Positions 1 through 14,492 of a stretch of DNA of 64,000 bases are shown here, one piece after another (position 1 is the stretch's first letter; every line of letters starts with the position of its first letter). The stretch comes from Trichosphaerium sp. ATCC 40318. Taxonomy: Eukaryota > Discosea > Flabellinia > Trichosidae. The notes beneath the pieces were generated by a model. That model was given only the letters and a program-made list of their open reading frames with translations. It searched no databases and was not told the DNA's origin. Position numbers and translations under genes: made by a program. The DNA lies in the NCBI GenBank assembly GCA_038496445.1, contig JALMLS010000057.1, forward strand, positions 62,001 to 126,000, written 5' to 3'.

Positions 1-2858
<2,858 letters not shown>

Positions 2859-2983
2859 AGTCTTTGAATCAGCTGCCACTCCAGGCTAGTATCTCAAACA
2901 ATTTAAAACTCTAGAAGCATGTTTTAACGAAATTGACCATTGTTTTTCGTTCATTTTTTCTTTCGGACTATTAATCGCCACAT

Positions 2984-5025
2984 ATGACACCACTAGTATC
3001 CTTTTTATTATTCATTGGATTACTCATATGTAGTAAAGGTATTTACGAACCCTTTCAAATCGTTTACAAAAAATGAAAGCAATCACGTGCTAACGAATTC
3101 AAAAATACAGCTGCTTTTGTTGCGAGATACCACTTTAACGGTACAGAAGTTGGTGCACCTTATAGGCACGAGATTTTTAACCTCGTTTTATGTTTTATAT
3201 TTCTACAATTCTTTAACGCCATAGCTTCATAGTGAGGACGATATCATTGATGATTTAAGTGGAAATGGAAATATTTTGTCTCCGATTGGAGATGACGTGC
3301 GTGTCGCAGGTACATACGATTATATGGTATGTACGAAGTAACTGATGAGTTTAGAGGATAGAGACATGATGCCTACTGCAATAGGCGTAGGTATAGCTGA
3401 TTATTTATATTCTCAAGATGAGATAACAATCAGCGCTGGTAAGGCTTTGTAAGTATTAATAATCAATGTTGACGGTTATTCGAAAGCCACTACGTATACT
3501 GTAAGTGCAGTTTATAAATGTCGCGAAGCCTGTACAATTGCCGTTGTAGCTGATGCATTTGGTACTACATTCTGGGCCATCAAGTACGTAAACGTGTACG
3601 CAGATGACACCAAGTAATATTGTTCCAAGGATCGAAGCGGAAGGTGTTATTACTGCTGATATTGTACGCGCTGGCTCTTTGGCTATAGATGTAGCATCAC
3701 GTACGACATCAGCGTTAGATGGTGAATGGCATGTTGTAGGCGTTATTAGGAAACAAGATAGCATTCAAGTGCGTCATAAAATCCTTGGAATGAATCCTTA
3801 TTTTCTTTCAAGATTTTCTTCGATGACAGGCTTGTTGGAGAGGTATGACTGCTAGCAACGTTGTAGAAATAATTAAAATAATCAAAAGGGTACTCTACCA
3901 ATGCAAAGTGATTTTAATGGAAGACTATCTCTTGGTGGTACAGGTGAAATAATATTTGACATATTCAGCATCCAAGATGTAAGTGTTTATATTAAAAAAA
4001 AATTGAGGCCGCCCAGTCCATCCAAACTAACCTAATGTTTAGGGTGACGCATCCGCTATTGAAGGTATAGATTTTAGTGCAGTATATTTAATGCACATGT
4101 GACTAAAATATACATTTTACAGATCCACATTTGGAGACCTTTGACGGCAGAAAATTTGGTACGAAGAAAGAAAATGGTTTCAATAAGACTAAATTTTTTG
4201 AAAAATAGACTTTATGGGTGCTCCTGGAAAATACTATGCTTTGTACACAGATAAATACGCACAAGTAAATTGTCTTCTTGCGCCATGGGAAATATACGGA
4301 CCAGAAGCAACAGTACGTTAACAACATGCTTTGATAGGTTTTTTTGCTAATTTTTTCTAAGGTGATAAGTGAGATTGGTATCATGACAGAGAATGCTAAG
4401 CTAAGTGCACATAGAGCAGGAGAATTCATGATGAATGGAAAGTTTTTAGAAAAGGTTAGTTAGTATCCTTGTAAAATCTCTTCTCATTACAATAGGGCGT
4501 GACGATTGATTTTGAAGATGGAACACTAGGCAAGTTTTCAAAAAAAAAAAAAAGGGATAAAAAAACCCAGTTTATATCAACCCGAAGAGAGCCACTGTGT
4601 TTTTTTCTAATACAATATCTCTAGAGACAACTGAAAATAAAATGAAGATATCCACAGAAGCAATTTACGCTGAAATTGAAGTAGCTAAAGATGACTTTGG
4701 TAGCTACTTAAACATAGCAATTAGGTTCGTCTAAAAAAATTCCCACGTGATTTGGTTTAATTGAGCTGCTTAGGCTTGGTACAAAGGTTCACAATCCACA
4801 TGGACTCCTTGGTCAAGTACGTGATGAATGTAGTCTGAATAAGTTATTTACAAGGTTGATAGAGCTCTGAGAATAGAAGTGAAGACGATCCTTTTGAGGG
4901 AAGTGCAGATGATTACCTTGTAGAAGAACTATTTAATCACCAATTTCGTTTCTCCAGGTACTTTATTATTTGGGACATTAAGAATGTATAATAACCGAAT
5001 ATACAGGTTCAACAGGAACGACTAA
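2984..5025 (+). CDS. Secreted root-cap/VWD-like domain protein
   Basis: The start at 2984 gives a hydrophobic leader (MTPLVSFLLFIGLLICS), read as a signal peptide for export. About ten exons follow. The core reads DPHLETFDGRKF, DFMGAPGKYYALYTDKYAQ, NCLLAPWEIYGPEAT and SEIGIMTENAKLS (about 4120-4400), and near the end HNPHGLLGQ (about 4795). This order (DPH.xTFDG, DFMG.xG.YY, a Gln-Val-Asn-like step, then a GLLGQT-like end) is what I associate with root-cap/VWD-like extracellular proteins known from plants, algae and other protists. The middle region (3600-3990) is a beta-rich stretch without a recognised domain. The last exon ends FNRND at 5025. No catalytic residues are evident, so a structural or adhesive role is only inferred. 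The neighbour to the right is convergent. Confidence 0.6.
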
Positions 5026-5250
5026 ATGAAAAAACACAAAAACTTACCGGTTAATTATTTGTTCAATAAATTCTTGTTTTTAATTTTTTGTTAAATCAGA
5101 GCTACCAAAGGCTCCCAACCTTGAAGAATGTTATTTTGTTATCTAGTACAGTGTCCTTAATCCAAGATTTACGGAAATACTTTGTATTGGCTCGCTCAGC
5201 GAGCACAAGAACAACGATAAAGTTGGAAAGAAATTAAATTTTTTTATTAT

Positions 5251-7427
5251 TTACTCTGTTGGTTGTTGTATTGCTTCCGATACTACTGTTACCAATTTAT
5301 CAATGTTTTGCTTCCAAGTCTTCAAGCGACCTTGAAGGTCTTTCCATTCTGGTGGACCAAAAGAACGCAACAATGAGTGCCTAAAGGAAGAAAAATTAAT
5401 CAAATGAGAAAAAAAAACCACAGCGAAAAAGGAAGGGCAGTTGTTCTTTGAAAGAATCGTTTTTCTTGCGTACGTTACAATTACAGATGACGTGTTCTGG
5501 TCGAGTCTGGCTGTAATGACCTTTGCAGCGATTGCTTTGATAACCCAACGTTCTACGTTTTCTTCATCGGTCTAGTAAATCAAAAGTCAGAAAAAGTTCT
5601 TTAACTGAAGCGATCACGAATTTTTTTTCTTGGCTTTTGTTTTGTTTTAGAAAAAAAGTCTGACAGAAATTAAAACTCTCATCAATCGTATGAATAATCA
5701 GTAATCAGGGGATCGGACGAAAAATAATCATAGAGTTAGAACCAAGACAGTTTTTTCTTAATTTTTTTCAAATACGAAAAAAAAAATTTGAAAGAAATTT
5801 GTTGTCTTACCTGCAATGCTTGTGCAACTTTTGAATAAGGTAGTGTAGATTCAACACTGCATAATGTAATAAGAGATATCAAACGCATTTTCTCCAATAG
5901 TTGTTCGGAGTTCAAGCCTACATATAAATAAATAAACTAAAGATGACACAACGGTCATTTCCAAAACTTCTTTTTTTTTTTGAATAAAAATTTCACACAT
6001 TCTCTAAGAGAAGATTTGAAGACTTTTTTAACAATTATGTAATAAACGCGCGTGTTAATGACTAATTTATGAAAAAAAAAATTGTTGTTCAAGCTGTACC
6101 TGTTTTCTCCAAAAATGATTTGTTTGCTTTTTCAAACTCCATGAAGCTAGATGTATCTTCCTTTGTAAAAATCTCAACAATTCTGTAATACAAAGCGTCA
6201 TCTCCACCCTTCTTTTTAAGTCCTTCAAGTAATTTGCAAGAAAGTAAATCATCGAATCTGTAGGACACTAAAACAAAGCCGTTGAGCATCACGAACACGG
6301 GGGAAAAAAAAAAAAAAAGTAAACAACTCTTCTAGTGCGGCTTTGAGACTTTATGAATTCCTGTCTAAGATTCTTACCTTTAAGCGCTAGAATAACAGCA
6401 TTTCTCATACACTCAAGAGCAGTTTCAAAGGAGTCACTGGCTTCATCTGGATCTTCGAAATAATCAAAGTATTTCTTCATAAAAGTGAGTGTTTCTTCAG
6501 AACTAAACGTTTCTCATTAGTTCTGTTCTTTGGTTTTAAAGCAATTAATTGCAAGTCTTTCTGCAAGTGTTTTTTTCACGCTTTAGACTATAAGACGCAC
6601 TCTGCGTTTTGTTGCTGACCAATGTTGGCAATCAATTTGTATATCTGGCGTTTCTGTGCTGTATCTGCTTGCCAACCGCTCAAACGTGACTCTATGTTAC
6701 TAAAATCACCAGACACTTCAGATCCTGTATTGGATTCAAGCGCAAATGCCAATAAACGTGAGTAAATAGCGAAACCTTGTTTTTTTGCGTCAAATAAATT
6801 GTACAAGCTAGCCAAACTAAAGGACGTGAGTAATTGAGCGTGAAAGCAGCTATAAGCGTTGTTTAAAGTTTATATGATTTTTCTTTTTCTCTAACGCGTG
6901 AAGTAGTTGATATAGAGACACGCACACATTGAGTTTAGCTTTAGGTGTAGTTTTTGGTTCTATCGCGATAGTATCCAACAAACGAGGTGTCATTTCAGCG
7001 ACGAAATCAGCGTCTTCTTTCAAGAGTATAGAAGTGAATAAGGTGAGTGCTTTTAATGCGTCTAGTGAATAATAAGTATTGTTTAACGTAGGAAAATATT
7101 TAGCGGCGTAAATAGCGAGCAATAGTAGATACAAAGCTACGTTTACGCATACACAACGTTTTTTGTACAGAACTAAAAAAATCGAGCATTTCGTTTGTTA
7201 CCTTGCTCTCCGCCCTCTACCCATAACAATTTATGGTGTTCTAACAGTTTTTCAAGGATATCACGGGCATTTTCGTTCTGTAATAGCTGTTGGAATTGCT
7301 CAGAAAGAGAGGTATCTTTATCTCCACCAGCTTGCTCATCGTCTGAATTAGCGAGGCGCTCATATAATGAAGCTAATAGCAATACTTGATCTCCATCGTC
7401 AGCAAGGTCCACTACACAAATCGACAT
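5251..7427 (-). CDS. Eukaryotic translation initiation factor 3 subunit M (PCI domain)
   Basis: eIF3m is a PCI-domain scaffold subunit of the eIF3 complex, which loads the 43S pre-initiation complex in the cytosol. The start is MSICVVDLADDGDQ at 7427 and the stop lies after QQPTE at 5251. The protein is helical throughout: PKTTPKAKLNVCVSLYQLLH (about 6950), LSGWQADTAQKRQIYKLIAN (about 6650), a KKYFDYFEDPDEASDSFETA helix pair (about 6480-6420), then the winged-helix part with WVIKAIAAKVI (about 5550) and a final FGPPEWKDLQ / LKTWKQNIDKL (about 5350-5300). The order and the W..K end match metazoan and fungal eIF3m, which is about 370-450 residues long. At least seven introns are needed. It converges on the secreted gene to its left. 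Confidence 0.75.
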
Positions 7428-7746
7428 GGTGCTAGAGTTCTATAAACTATTACGCTTAAGGTAAAGCAGTGGCTTGAGCGACCTGAGAATACAGCAAGAA
7501 AAAACCAAACCAACCAAAAGTGTTTAGCAACACTCGTTCAAAAAAAACCCAGTTAACTTTTTCTTTCGTTGTAGCTCCCGTGAAACAATAAATACCCAAT
7601 ATTGTGATTGCACGTGGTGAATATGTAGCACGTGGATCGTTAAAAACGTTACAAATGGGTTGTAGTCAAGCGTGAGTTGACCAATCTTCACTTTGATTGT
7701 AGATTTTTATTTGGTTGGAACAAAAATTGCAACAACTTTTTTCTGT
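7428..7746. other. Intergenic gap between eIF3m start and IleRS stop
   Basis: About 320 bp without a supported gene. It must hold the eIF3m promoter and the 3' end of the isoleucyl-tRNA synthetase transcript, as both genes are on the minus strand. I saw T-rich tracts but no small ORF, tRNA or repeat worth calling. Confidence 0.5.
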
Positions 7747-10700
7747 TTACTCTGATGGTAGAACGTGAACGCCAAATTTGACGGTGTATGAAGCGCCGTT
7801 TACATTCAAAGTCTTCTCAGGATCTAAAAGAAGAGATCAGAACAAAAAAGATGAAACAATAATACACATTTTTTGTCCTTTTTGTAGTAAAGCTACGTAC
7901 TGCTTTTGAACTCGTCCAGAAGTTTACCGTAATTGAGTACACTCAATACTTGTGTTAGTTGGTCTCGTTTTTTATCATCAGACTCAAGTTTTGAAAGTTC
8001 CTTCACATCAAACAAAAAGGAAGGACGTATCATCGTCAAGAACACTTTGCATCCACGGATAGTGTCTACAGCCTCTGAAAGTACGGTATGGTACTGAGGA
8101 AGATTACACTCAGGATGCAAAGGTGTAGCTGTACTGGCAGCAATTTCAGCACCATTAGTAGTTATGGCATCCGTGAGATCTTTTACAGCAGCGGCTTTAC
8201 CTTGCAAGCGGTAAAATACGACAACTTTGTCTCCAACCTCGAGTTTTGCCTAAAAAAGATACAAGTTAGATTCAACAGCCGAAAGGAATGGATCTAGAAT
8301 CCCGAAAAGATGGATTTTTCGAGAGTTCAACAAAAGTACAAAGAGAAAACTCTCTTTTGACTTGATGCGTGATTATGTACCTGTTTTCTCAGTTTCTGTA
8401 CTCTATTAACCATTTCACGTGTAAGACCTTCACGTAAGACTTCTGGAGTCATTGTTGTATCAATAGCAACAACACAACTTACATCCTTGTGGAATACAGC
8501 GACCAAGTTTTTACTCTTACCGGCTGGCTCACGTCTTAGATCAACATCAGCAAGTGTTATCTTGTGGCCTAATACTTCAATAGATTGGTCCTTCAAGAAT
8601 GCTTCAACTTGATCTTTTGATAACTCTAGAAGCAAAGTGTAAGTTCTTCCGTTTTTCTGAGAAAAACAAAAAAAACAAAAAAATAACTTGAGACTGAATT
8701 CGATGCGTACCCTTCAAGGCTTGGCCTACTTTCTTGGTGTCACCGCGTAGTCTTGAACTGAGTTTTCTAAAGTCTGGTACAATTATGGTGTTTATGGCCT
8801 CGCTATCGCGTGAATAAGTGATTTTCTTGGTGTTCATCTCCTTGAGTAGGTATGGCTCCAATTTCTGCAAATCAGCAATGTACTGCTCGTCACTTGTGTA
8901 TACAACACAGTCAATAGTAGGGTACTAATCACAAAAGAGTAAGAAACAATTTTCTTTGGGTCAAAGAAAAAAAAACAGGTTTGTTTGTGCTTACTCTCAA
9001 AGATCTCTTTGCGTCGTCTCTGGCTCTACGGTTTAGTTCAATGACTTCTTGCATTCTAGTTACAGCGCGTTCAATATCTTCATCAATGAGATCTTCTTTT
9101 GCTTCTGGGAATGACAAGTAGTGGACACTGTCTTGTCTTTGTTCTTCTGGAAGTGCCAAACGAAGATTTTGGTAGATGAACTCAACAAAGAAAGGTGTGA
9201 ATGGAGCCATGGCTCTCGATAGTGTGTAAAATACTTCAAACATGGTATTCAATGCATGTCTTTGGTCTTCAGGACCTTCATCACCCTTTAACAAGATTAG
9301 ATTAAAACTTTTCTGAGCTGACCTTTTTTGTACCTTTATGATTCTTCCTCTGTTCAATCGGATATACCAATTAGCAAGTTGCATTATGAACTTGATGAGT
9401 AATGGTACGACAGTGTATAAATGGTATAGACCCATCTCAGTTCTCACAAGCTTGATTAGAGACTGGAGAGAAGCGAGAATCCACTTGTCAGTGATATTAG
9501 GCGATTTACCAATAGCAGAAGCGTCGAATTGGTATCCGCCCTCTAGTCCAATAGCAGCTGTAGCAAACATACGGTATCCATGGAACCAACGTTGGAATAC
9601 ATCACGACGCATAGCTTCTACGCCTTCTTCTTTGAACCTCAAGTTCTCACCTCTTACAACAGGTGATGTTATGAGATACAAACGAAGAGAATCAGCTCCA
9701 AGGCGGTCTAGCACACCAGTTGGATCTGGGTAATTCTTTAAGCTCTTGCTCATCTTTTTACCGTCACTAAAAAGAAAATCAATCTCGGCCAAAAACAGTA
9801 GGTTGAGCAGAGCAGCGCGATCGATAAAATAAATTTGTTGTTGACGTACGCGGCCATAACGAGTCCGTTTACGATTAGATTCTTGAAAGGTGGCTTATCG
9901 AAAAGTGCTGTTGAAAGTACTAATAAAGTGTAGAACCAACCACGAGTTTGGTCAATACCCTCAGCGATGAAATCAGCAGGGAATAATTCTGTTTCGAAGA
10001 TGTCCTTGTTTTCATGTGGGTAATGTTGTTGAGCGTATGGCATAGAACCAGACTCAAACCAACAATCGAAAACTTCTTCTACACGACGTAGAGGCGGGTT
10101 TCCTGGAGTAGCAGACGGAATTGTCAAATGATCAATGCTAGAAACAGTTTAAGAATACATTTAAACAGAGAAAATAAACTTACTTGTGACGATGGAGATC
10201 AGTTACTTTTTCACCTGTAAGCTCTTCTAGTTCGGCTACTGATGAGATAACCTTAATCTCTGAATAATCTTCATTCGTCCAGAGAGGAAGTGGTGTACCC
10301 CAGTACCTAAGAAGACATGTGAGCCGCCTTCACTTTCAAAAAAAAAAAAACAAGACAAACAATAAGATCATTCTTTCAACCGTACCTATTACGGGAGATG
10401 GCCCAGTCGCGAGCATCCTTCAGCCAGTTTGTGAACCTCTTTTCTTTGACAGTATTTGGTACCCTAGAATAGGTTAAACGCGCATATTGTTTGAATCAGT
10501 GCTTACCAATAGGTGTTTTTGTTATTTACTAGCAAACGGTCTTTGATTGCTGTTACTTTAACGAACCAACATGGTACTGCCTTGTAAATCAATGGTGTCT
10601 TACTACGCCAGCAGAATGGGTATTCATGAAGTATTTGAGACTGAAGAACTAAGCTTCCATTTGCCTTTAACATTTTCATAATATTTTTGTCTGCTTCTTT

Positions 10701-12371
10701 CACATGTTGTCCAACAAAGTCTGTTACAACATCAGTGAATCTACCTTTAAGGAGAGATTAGTATTAACAACAATCAAACAAGAAATCATCAAAAAAAAAG
10801 ACGTACCATCAGCATCGACAGGGCAAGGAAGCTCTGCCTCTGAAATAATGCCTGCTGCTTTACAAACACGGAAATCGTCTTCACCAAAAGCTGGTGCTTG
10901 GTGTACTACTCCTGTACCGCTGCTATCTGTAACATATGTGTCTACCAAGACCTTGTATGCTTTACCAGTGTACTCTTTGGCAAAATATGGGAATAATGGT
11001 TCGTAGGTTAAACCTTCAAGATCAGCTCCCTTCATTCTTGCCAAGATTTCATAAGGCTTCTTTTTGTTGAACAAGTAGGACAAGCGAGACTCTCCCATGA
11101 TATATACATTACCACTTTTAACGTCTATAGGAAGGTAAGATTACTACCAGACAAGAACATACGACAAAAAAAGACAACCAAAACTGTTAACGTTTTGTTT
11201 TGAAATCAGAAACTCCGATCATACTCAAAGAATTTCATAAGGCTCTGGAGATAGTTTCATCATGTAAAATAGATAATTTGAAAGAAAAATTTTTTTTAGC
11301 TCAGGGAGAAGAAATTAAAATAAAAAACAGAAGCTTAGTTTTACCTTTTACTTTGACGTAATCGAGCTTTGGGTGTACGCATAGTGCCAAGTTGGATGGA
11401 AGGGTCCACGGTGTGGTCGTCCAAGCAACGATCTTTACGTTAGGATCGCTTGTGAGTGCAAAAGAGACTACAATTGCCGGATCGGTTACGTTTCTGTAAT
11501 CTTGCTTTGCCTCAAAGTTGGATAGTGGTGTAGTACATCCAGTAGAGTAAGGCATGACCTACAACAACAACTTAGAGCGATTGCGGGAGCGATATAAGTG
11601 GCTTTAAATTAAATTACCTTAAAACCGTGGTACACGAGGTCTTTCTTCCATAATTCGCTCATTACCCACCATACGGACTCCATAAACGATGTGTCCATCG
11701 TTTTGTAGTCGTTTTTAAAGTCTATCCAACGTCCCAGCCGCGTTACGACTTTTTCCCATTCGCCTGAGTATTTCATGACAATACCACGGCAAGCTTCGTT
11801 GTAGTTATCAATACCGAATTTCAACACTTGTTCCTTCGTTTTGATGCCTTCTTGTTTATCTATCTCAAATTCGATTGGCAGACCTAATACGTAATATTGA
11901 GTACATTGACTATCGTTCAAGAGCGTTTTGGGTGACACTTACCATGACAATCCCAACCGAAGCGTCTTTCGACGTAATGCCCCGTTTGGTGAGCGTAGCG
12001 CGTAACAGTATCCTTAATGGTACCTGCAAGGATGTGGCTACGTTTGTTTAGTAAACGTACTGGTTTGTTTAATTTAAAGGTGTTTTGAGTACGCACCCAT
12101 AATGTGGTAAGCCAGTAGCGAACGGTGGGCCATCATAAAAAGTAAATCGAGGTTTTCCTTTTCATTATTAATGTTTATGCTAGTGGTGTTGATTTCTAGT
12201 ACCCTCTGATAATTTTATGCTTGTTTTGAATGCATCAACTTTCTTCCAATGTTCAAGTATCTCTTCCTCAACGACAGCGAAGTCGTGAGAGGACTTCACT
12301 GTAGGCGAGTATTAGTATCTTTGTACATCATCCACGTTATTATTATGTGTAGTTGCCGTACCAGGTTGCAT
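7747..12371 (-). CDS. Cytosolic isoleucyl-tRNA synthetase
   Basis: This class I synthetase charges tRNA-Ile with isoleucine. The start is MQP at 12371. An early intron (GTACGG...ACAG) joins it to [19 protein letters not shown]. The HIGH-region follows as [17 protein letters not shown] then [16 protein letters not shown] (about 12130-12000). WDCHG is split by an intron near 11940, followed by [12 protein letters not shown] (about 11720), [14 protein letters not shown] (about 11430), [16 protein letters not shown] (about 10600) and [11 protein letters not shown] (about 10050). The editing/CP1 region lies between the two core motifs. The KMSKS loop is present as [15 protein letters not shown] at about 9750, followed by [16 protein letters not shown] and the anticodon-binding helices. 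A C-terminal tail of small domains ends VHVLPSE at 7747. With about 15 introns the product is about 1,100 residues, typical of the eukaryotic cytosolic enzyme and longer than most mitochondrial forms. No targeting peptide is apparent. Confidence 0.95.
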
Positions 12372-12641
12372 TATTACTCTTCTACTGTTCTTCTTGAAGC
12401 GTGTTAGTGTATTGAACGTATTTGAATTTTATAAACATACTTTTAGCTGTTCACCTCAGTGAAAAAAACGTACGCGTTGCAAACTAAGAAATTAACAAGA
12501 AATAAAAACTTGTGACAACATAAACGGCTTTATTTCTTTTATACAAGTTTTCCCATATCACCGCCAGTGATGCAACGAATACCAACGTGTCATTAACTTC
12601 AGTGAAGAGACAAGTCCTGGACCTAAAAAACTCAAGATGAT

Positions 12642-13958
12642 TCAAATCAGACGCATAATGTTGTCTAGGCGAGCTAGACGTTTTTCATCAGGAGTCATCT
12701 TTCGTATCCATGTAGTTCTACGTCCAATTGATCCAGTTACTTTATATCTACTGCTTTTTGATCCCATACCATTGCACCACGCGACAAGATCACATTCGTT
12801 TACATAAAGCTGTCCTTTTATACAAGTAGCATAAATCTTCCTTGGTTGGCTCCTCTTGAAGTCATCAAAAAGTGCATATGAAATTCTATCAACATCGAGT
12901 AACTCTCTTAATACTTGACCAAGCTGTGGCATACAAAAATGTACACCTTTGGAATCCAAAAGAAAGACACGTGTTTTAGCAGTATTTTGTACACTAACGG
13001 CTCAAGTTAGTTTGGAATACTAGTGGATTCCGTACGTTGAATCTACTGAGCTGTACGCGTTTTGTAAACCCAATTTTGCCTTGCTTGGTAAACTTTTTGA
13101 TAACTTTCTTCGGCTGTTCTCAGCACCAATCCGTTCGTAGCCCACTATTTTAAGGCTTATTGACTTACCTTCTGCAATGTAGGGACGCGGTTTCGGGTCA
13201 TAAACTTTGCGATGACCCGAAAGACTTAGCTTTTTTTTAACCTTTTGAGCATGTACTTTATGCTCATGCCACGTGATTGATGCTACATAAATCAACATAT
13301 TTTAAAAATAATCGAGGAGACACGCACCAGTCACACCCATATAGCCAGACACATCACTGAATTTGCCATCAGATTTTAAAATATTCACTCGTTCTGGTTT
13401 AAATAAAATATATTTCTTGTCTAGAGCACGTGTTAGAAGAGTCTACAAAGCTGAGAATCCGTACCCAACTTTGTAACACTACCAATGTAATTACGACACT
13501 TTGCACATGTAAGTTCGTTATCCTTACGCCCATGCATTACAGAAACACCGAAATATTCTTGCATGTATTCCTTTTTCGCTTTTGGGTTGTTTTCTTCGAT
13601 TATCACGTGACCTCCTTTGTGAGCTAGAATTGCCAATAAACGAGCAGGAACCAATGGCACTTCACAAACAGCACACACAAGATATGGTTCGGCTTGGAGA
13701 ACGTTAGAAACATCAAAGGGTAGACGGCGTACTGTTTGGTACAACTGAATTCGTTTTCTTTTTTGGTTTTGGAACTAGTGGTATTTCATCATCTTTTGTT
13801 ATTCTTCGTTGATCACCTAGGCGCTGAAGGTTTTTTTTCATGTAGCTTGGGTTATTTTTATTTGATTTTGCAGCTTTTCGTTTATTAACAATGTCGTCAA
13901 TGCTTGTTGACAATCTTGAATGCTTGCTGACGCGCCACTGCTCCCTAAGTGCTGCCAT
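12642..13958 (-). CDS. Unrecognised protein with a CxxC...CxxC zinc-binding module (possible Mis18/Yippee-type beta-tent)
   Basis: The start is MAALREQWRVS at 13958 and the stop follows MRLI at 12642. The N-terminus (residues 1-70) is basic. A compact module follows with VCAVCEVPL (about 13680) and TCAKCRNYIGSV (about 13510), then DKKYILFKPERVNIL after an intron. Two CxxC pairs, the second followed by IG and a beta-strand-rich segment, resemble the Mis18/Yippee/CULT zinc folds, but I would not insist on it. Next are a basic linker (KVKKKLSLSGHRKVYDPKPR) and a C-terminal part that an intron at 13030-12988 (GTACGG...GTTAG, with CTAAC) joins in frame. That part reads KTRVFLLDSKGVHFCMPQLG, then DLVAWCNGMGSKSSRYKVTG (12950-12642). 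The C-terminal part matches nothing I know. It could be a chromatin or kinetochore factor; function unassigned. Confidence 0.5.
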
Positions 13959-14492
13959 TTTTCCCTAAGATTATTCATGAGACTCGTTTGGGTTATAACG
14001 CAAACTCCAAGTGATTACTGCACGCAGGGCGCTATTGTTTTTCTGATTGTTGGTCTTTATACCAAAATCAGCAAGGAAGGTATAAAACTTCCACAGTTGT
14101 AGCTACAATCTTACCTTTTAAGATTTACAGAGCGGAGAAAACGCTTATCGTATGTGTATGTGAGTATTCGCACCAAACTCCCTTTTTTTTGTAGCAGGTT
14201 TTAGCACGTGGTGTGATGAGGTACGCGTGAATTTTTCAGGTAGATTATACTGATTCAAGCGACTTAGTATCGTGTGAATGATTTGTAAACTTTTTGGATT
14301 GTTAGTGTTTTCGTCATTACATTCACCTGAAGGCGGGTAATTATTACAGCTAGTACTTAATTATATTCAACTAGAGTGATTAGGCTGTAGTATGAACATA
14401 TTTGAATAAAATTAACTAAAAATCATAATTCTTGTTTTGGTTGTAACCACTCACCATACTTGTAATTCCATCAAATAAGGCCATCAAAACTC
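13959..14492. other. Divergent intergenic region
   Basis: About 530 bp between two divergent genes (minus-strand start 13958, plus-strand start 14493). It is AT-rich with several short homopolymer runs. I found no ORF with coding character and no RNA gene. It presumably contains both promoters. Confidence 0.5.

Noticed and set aside
12642-12959. Separate short gene starting near 12959
   Set aside because: The only in-frame start is TTG; a 43-nt intron (GTACGG...GTTAG) joins it cleanly to the upstream zinc-protein exons instead.
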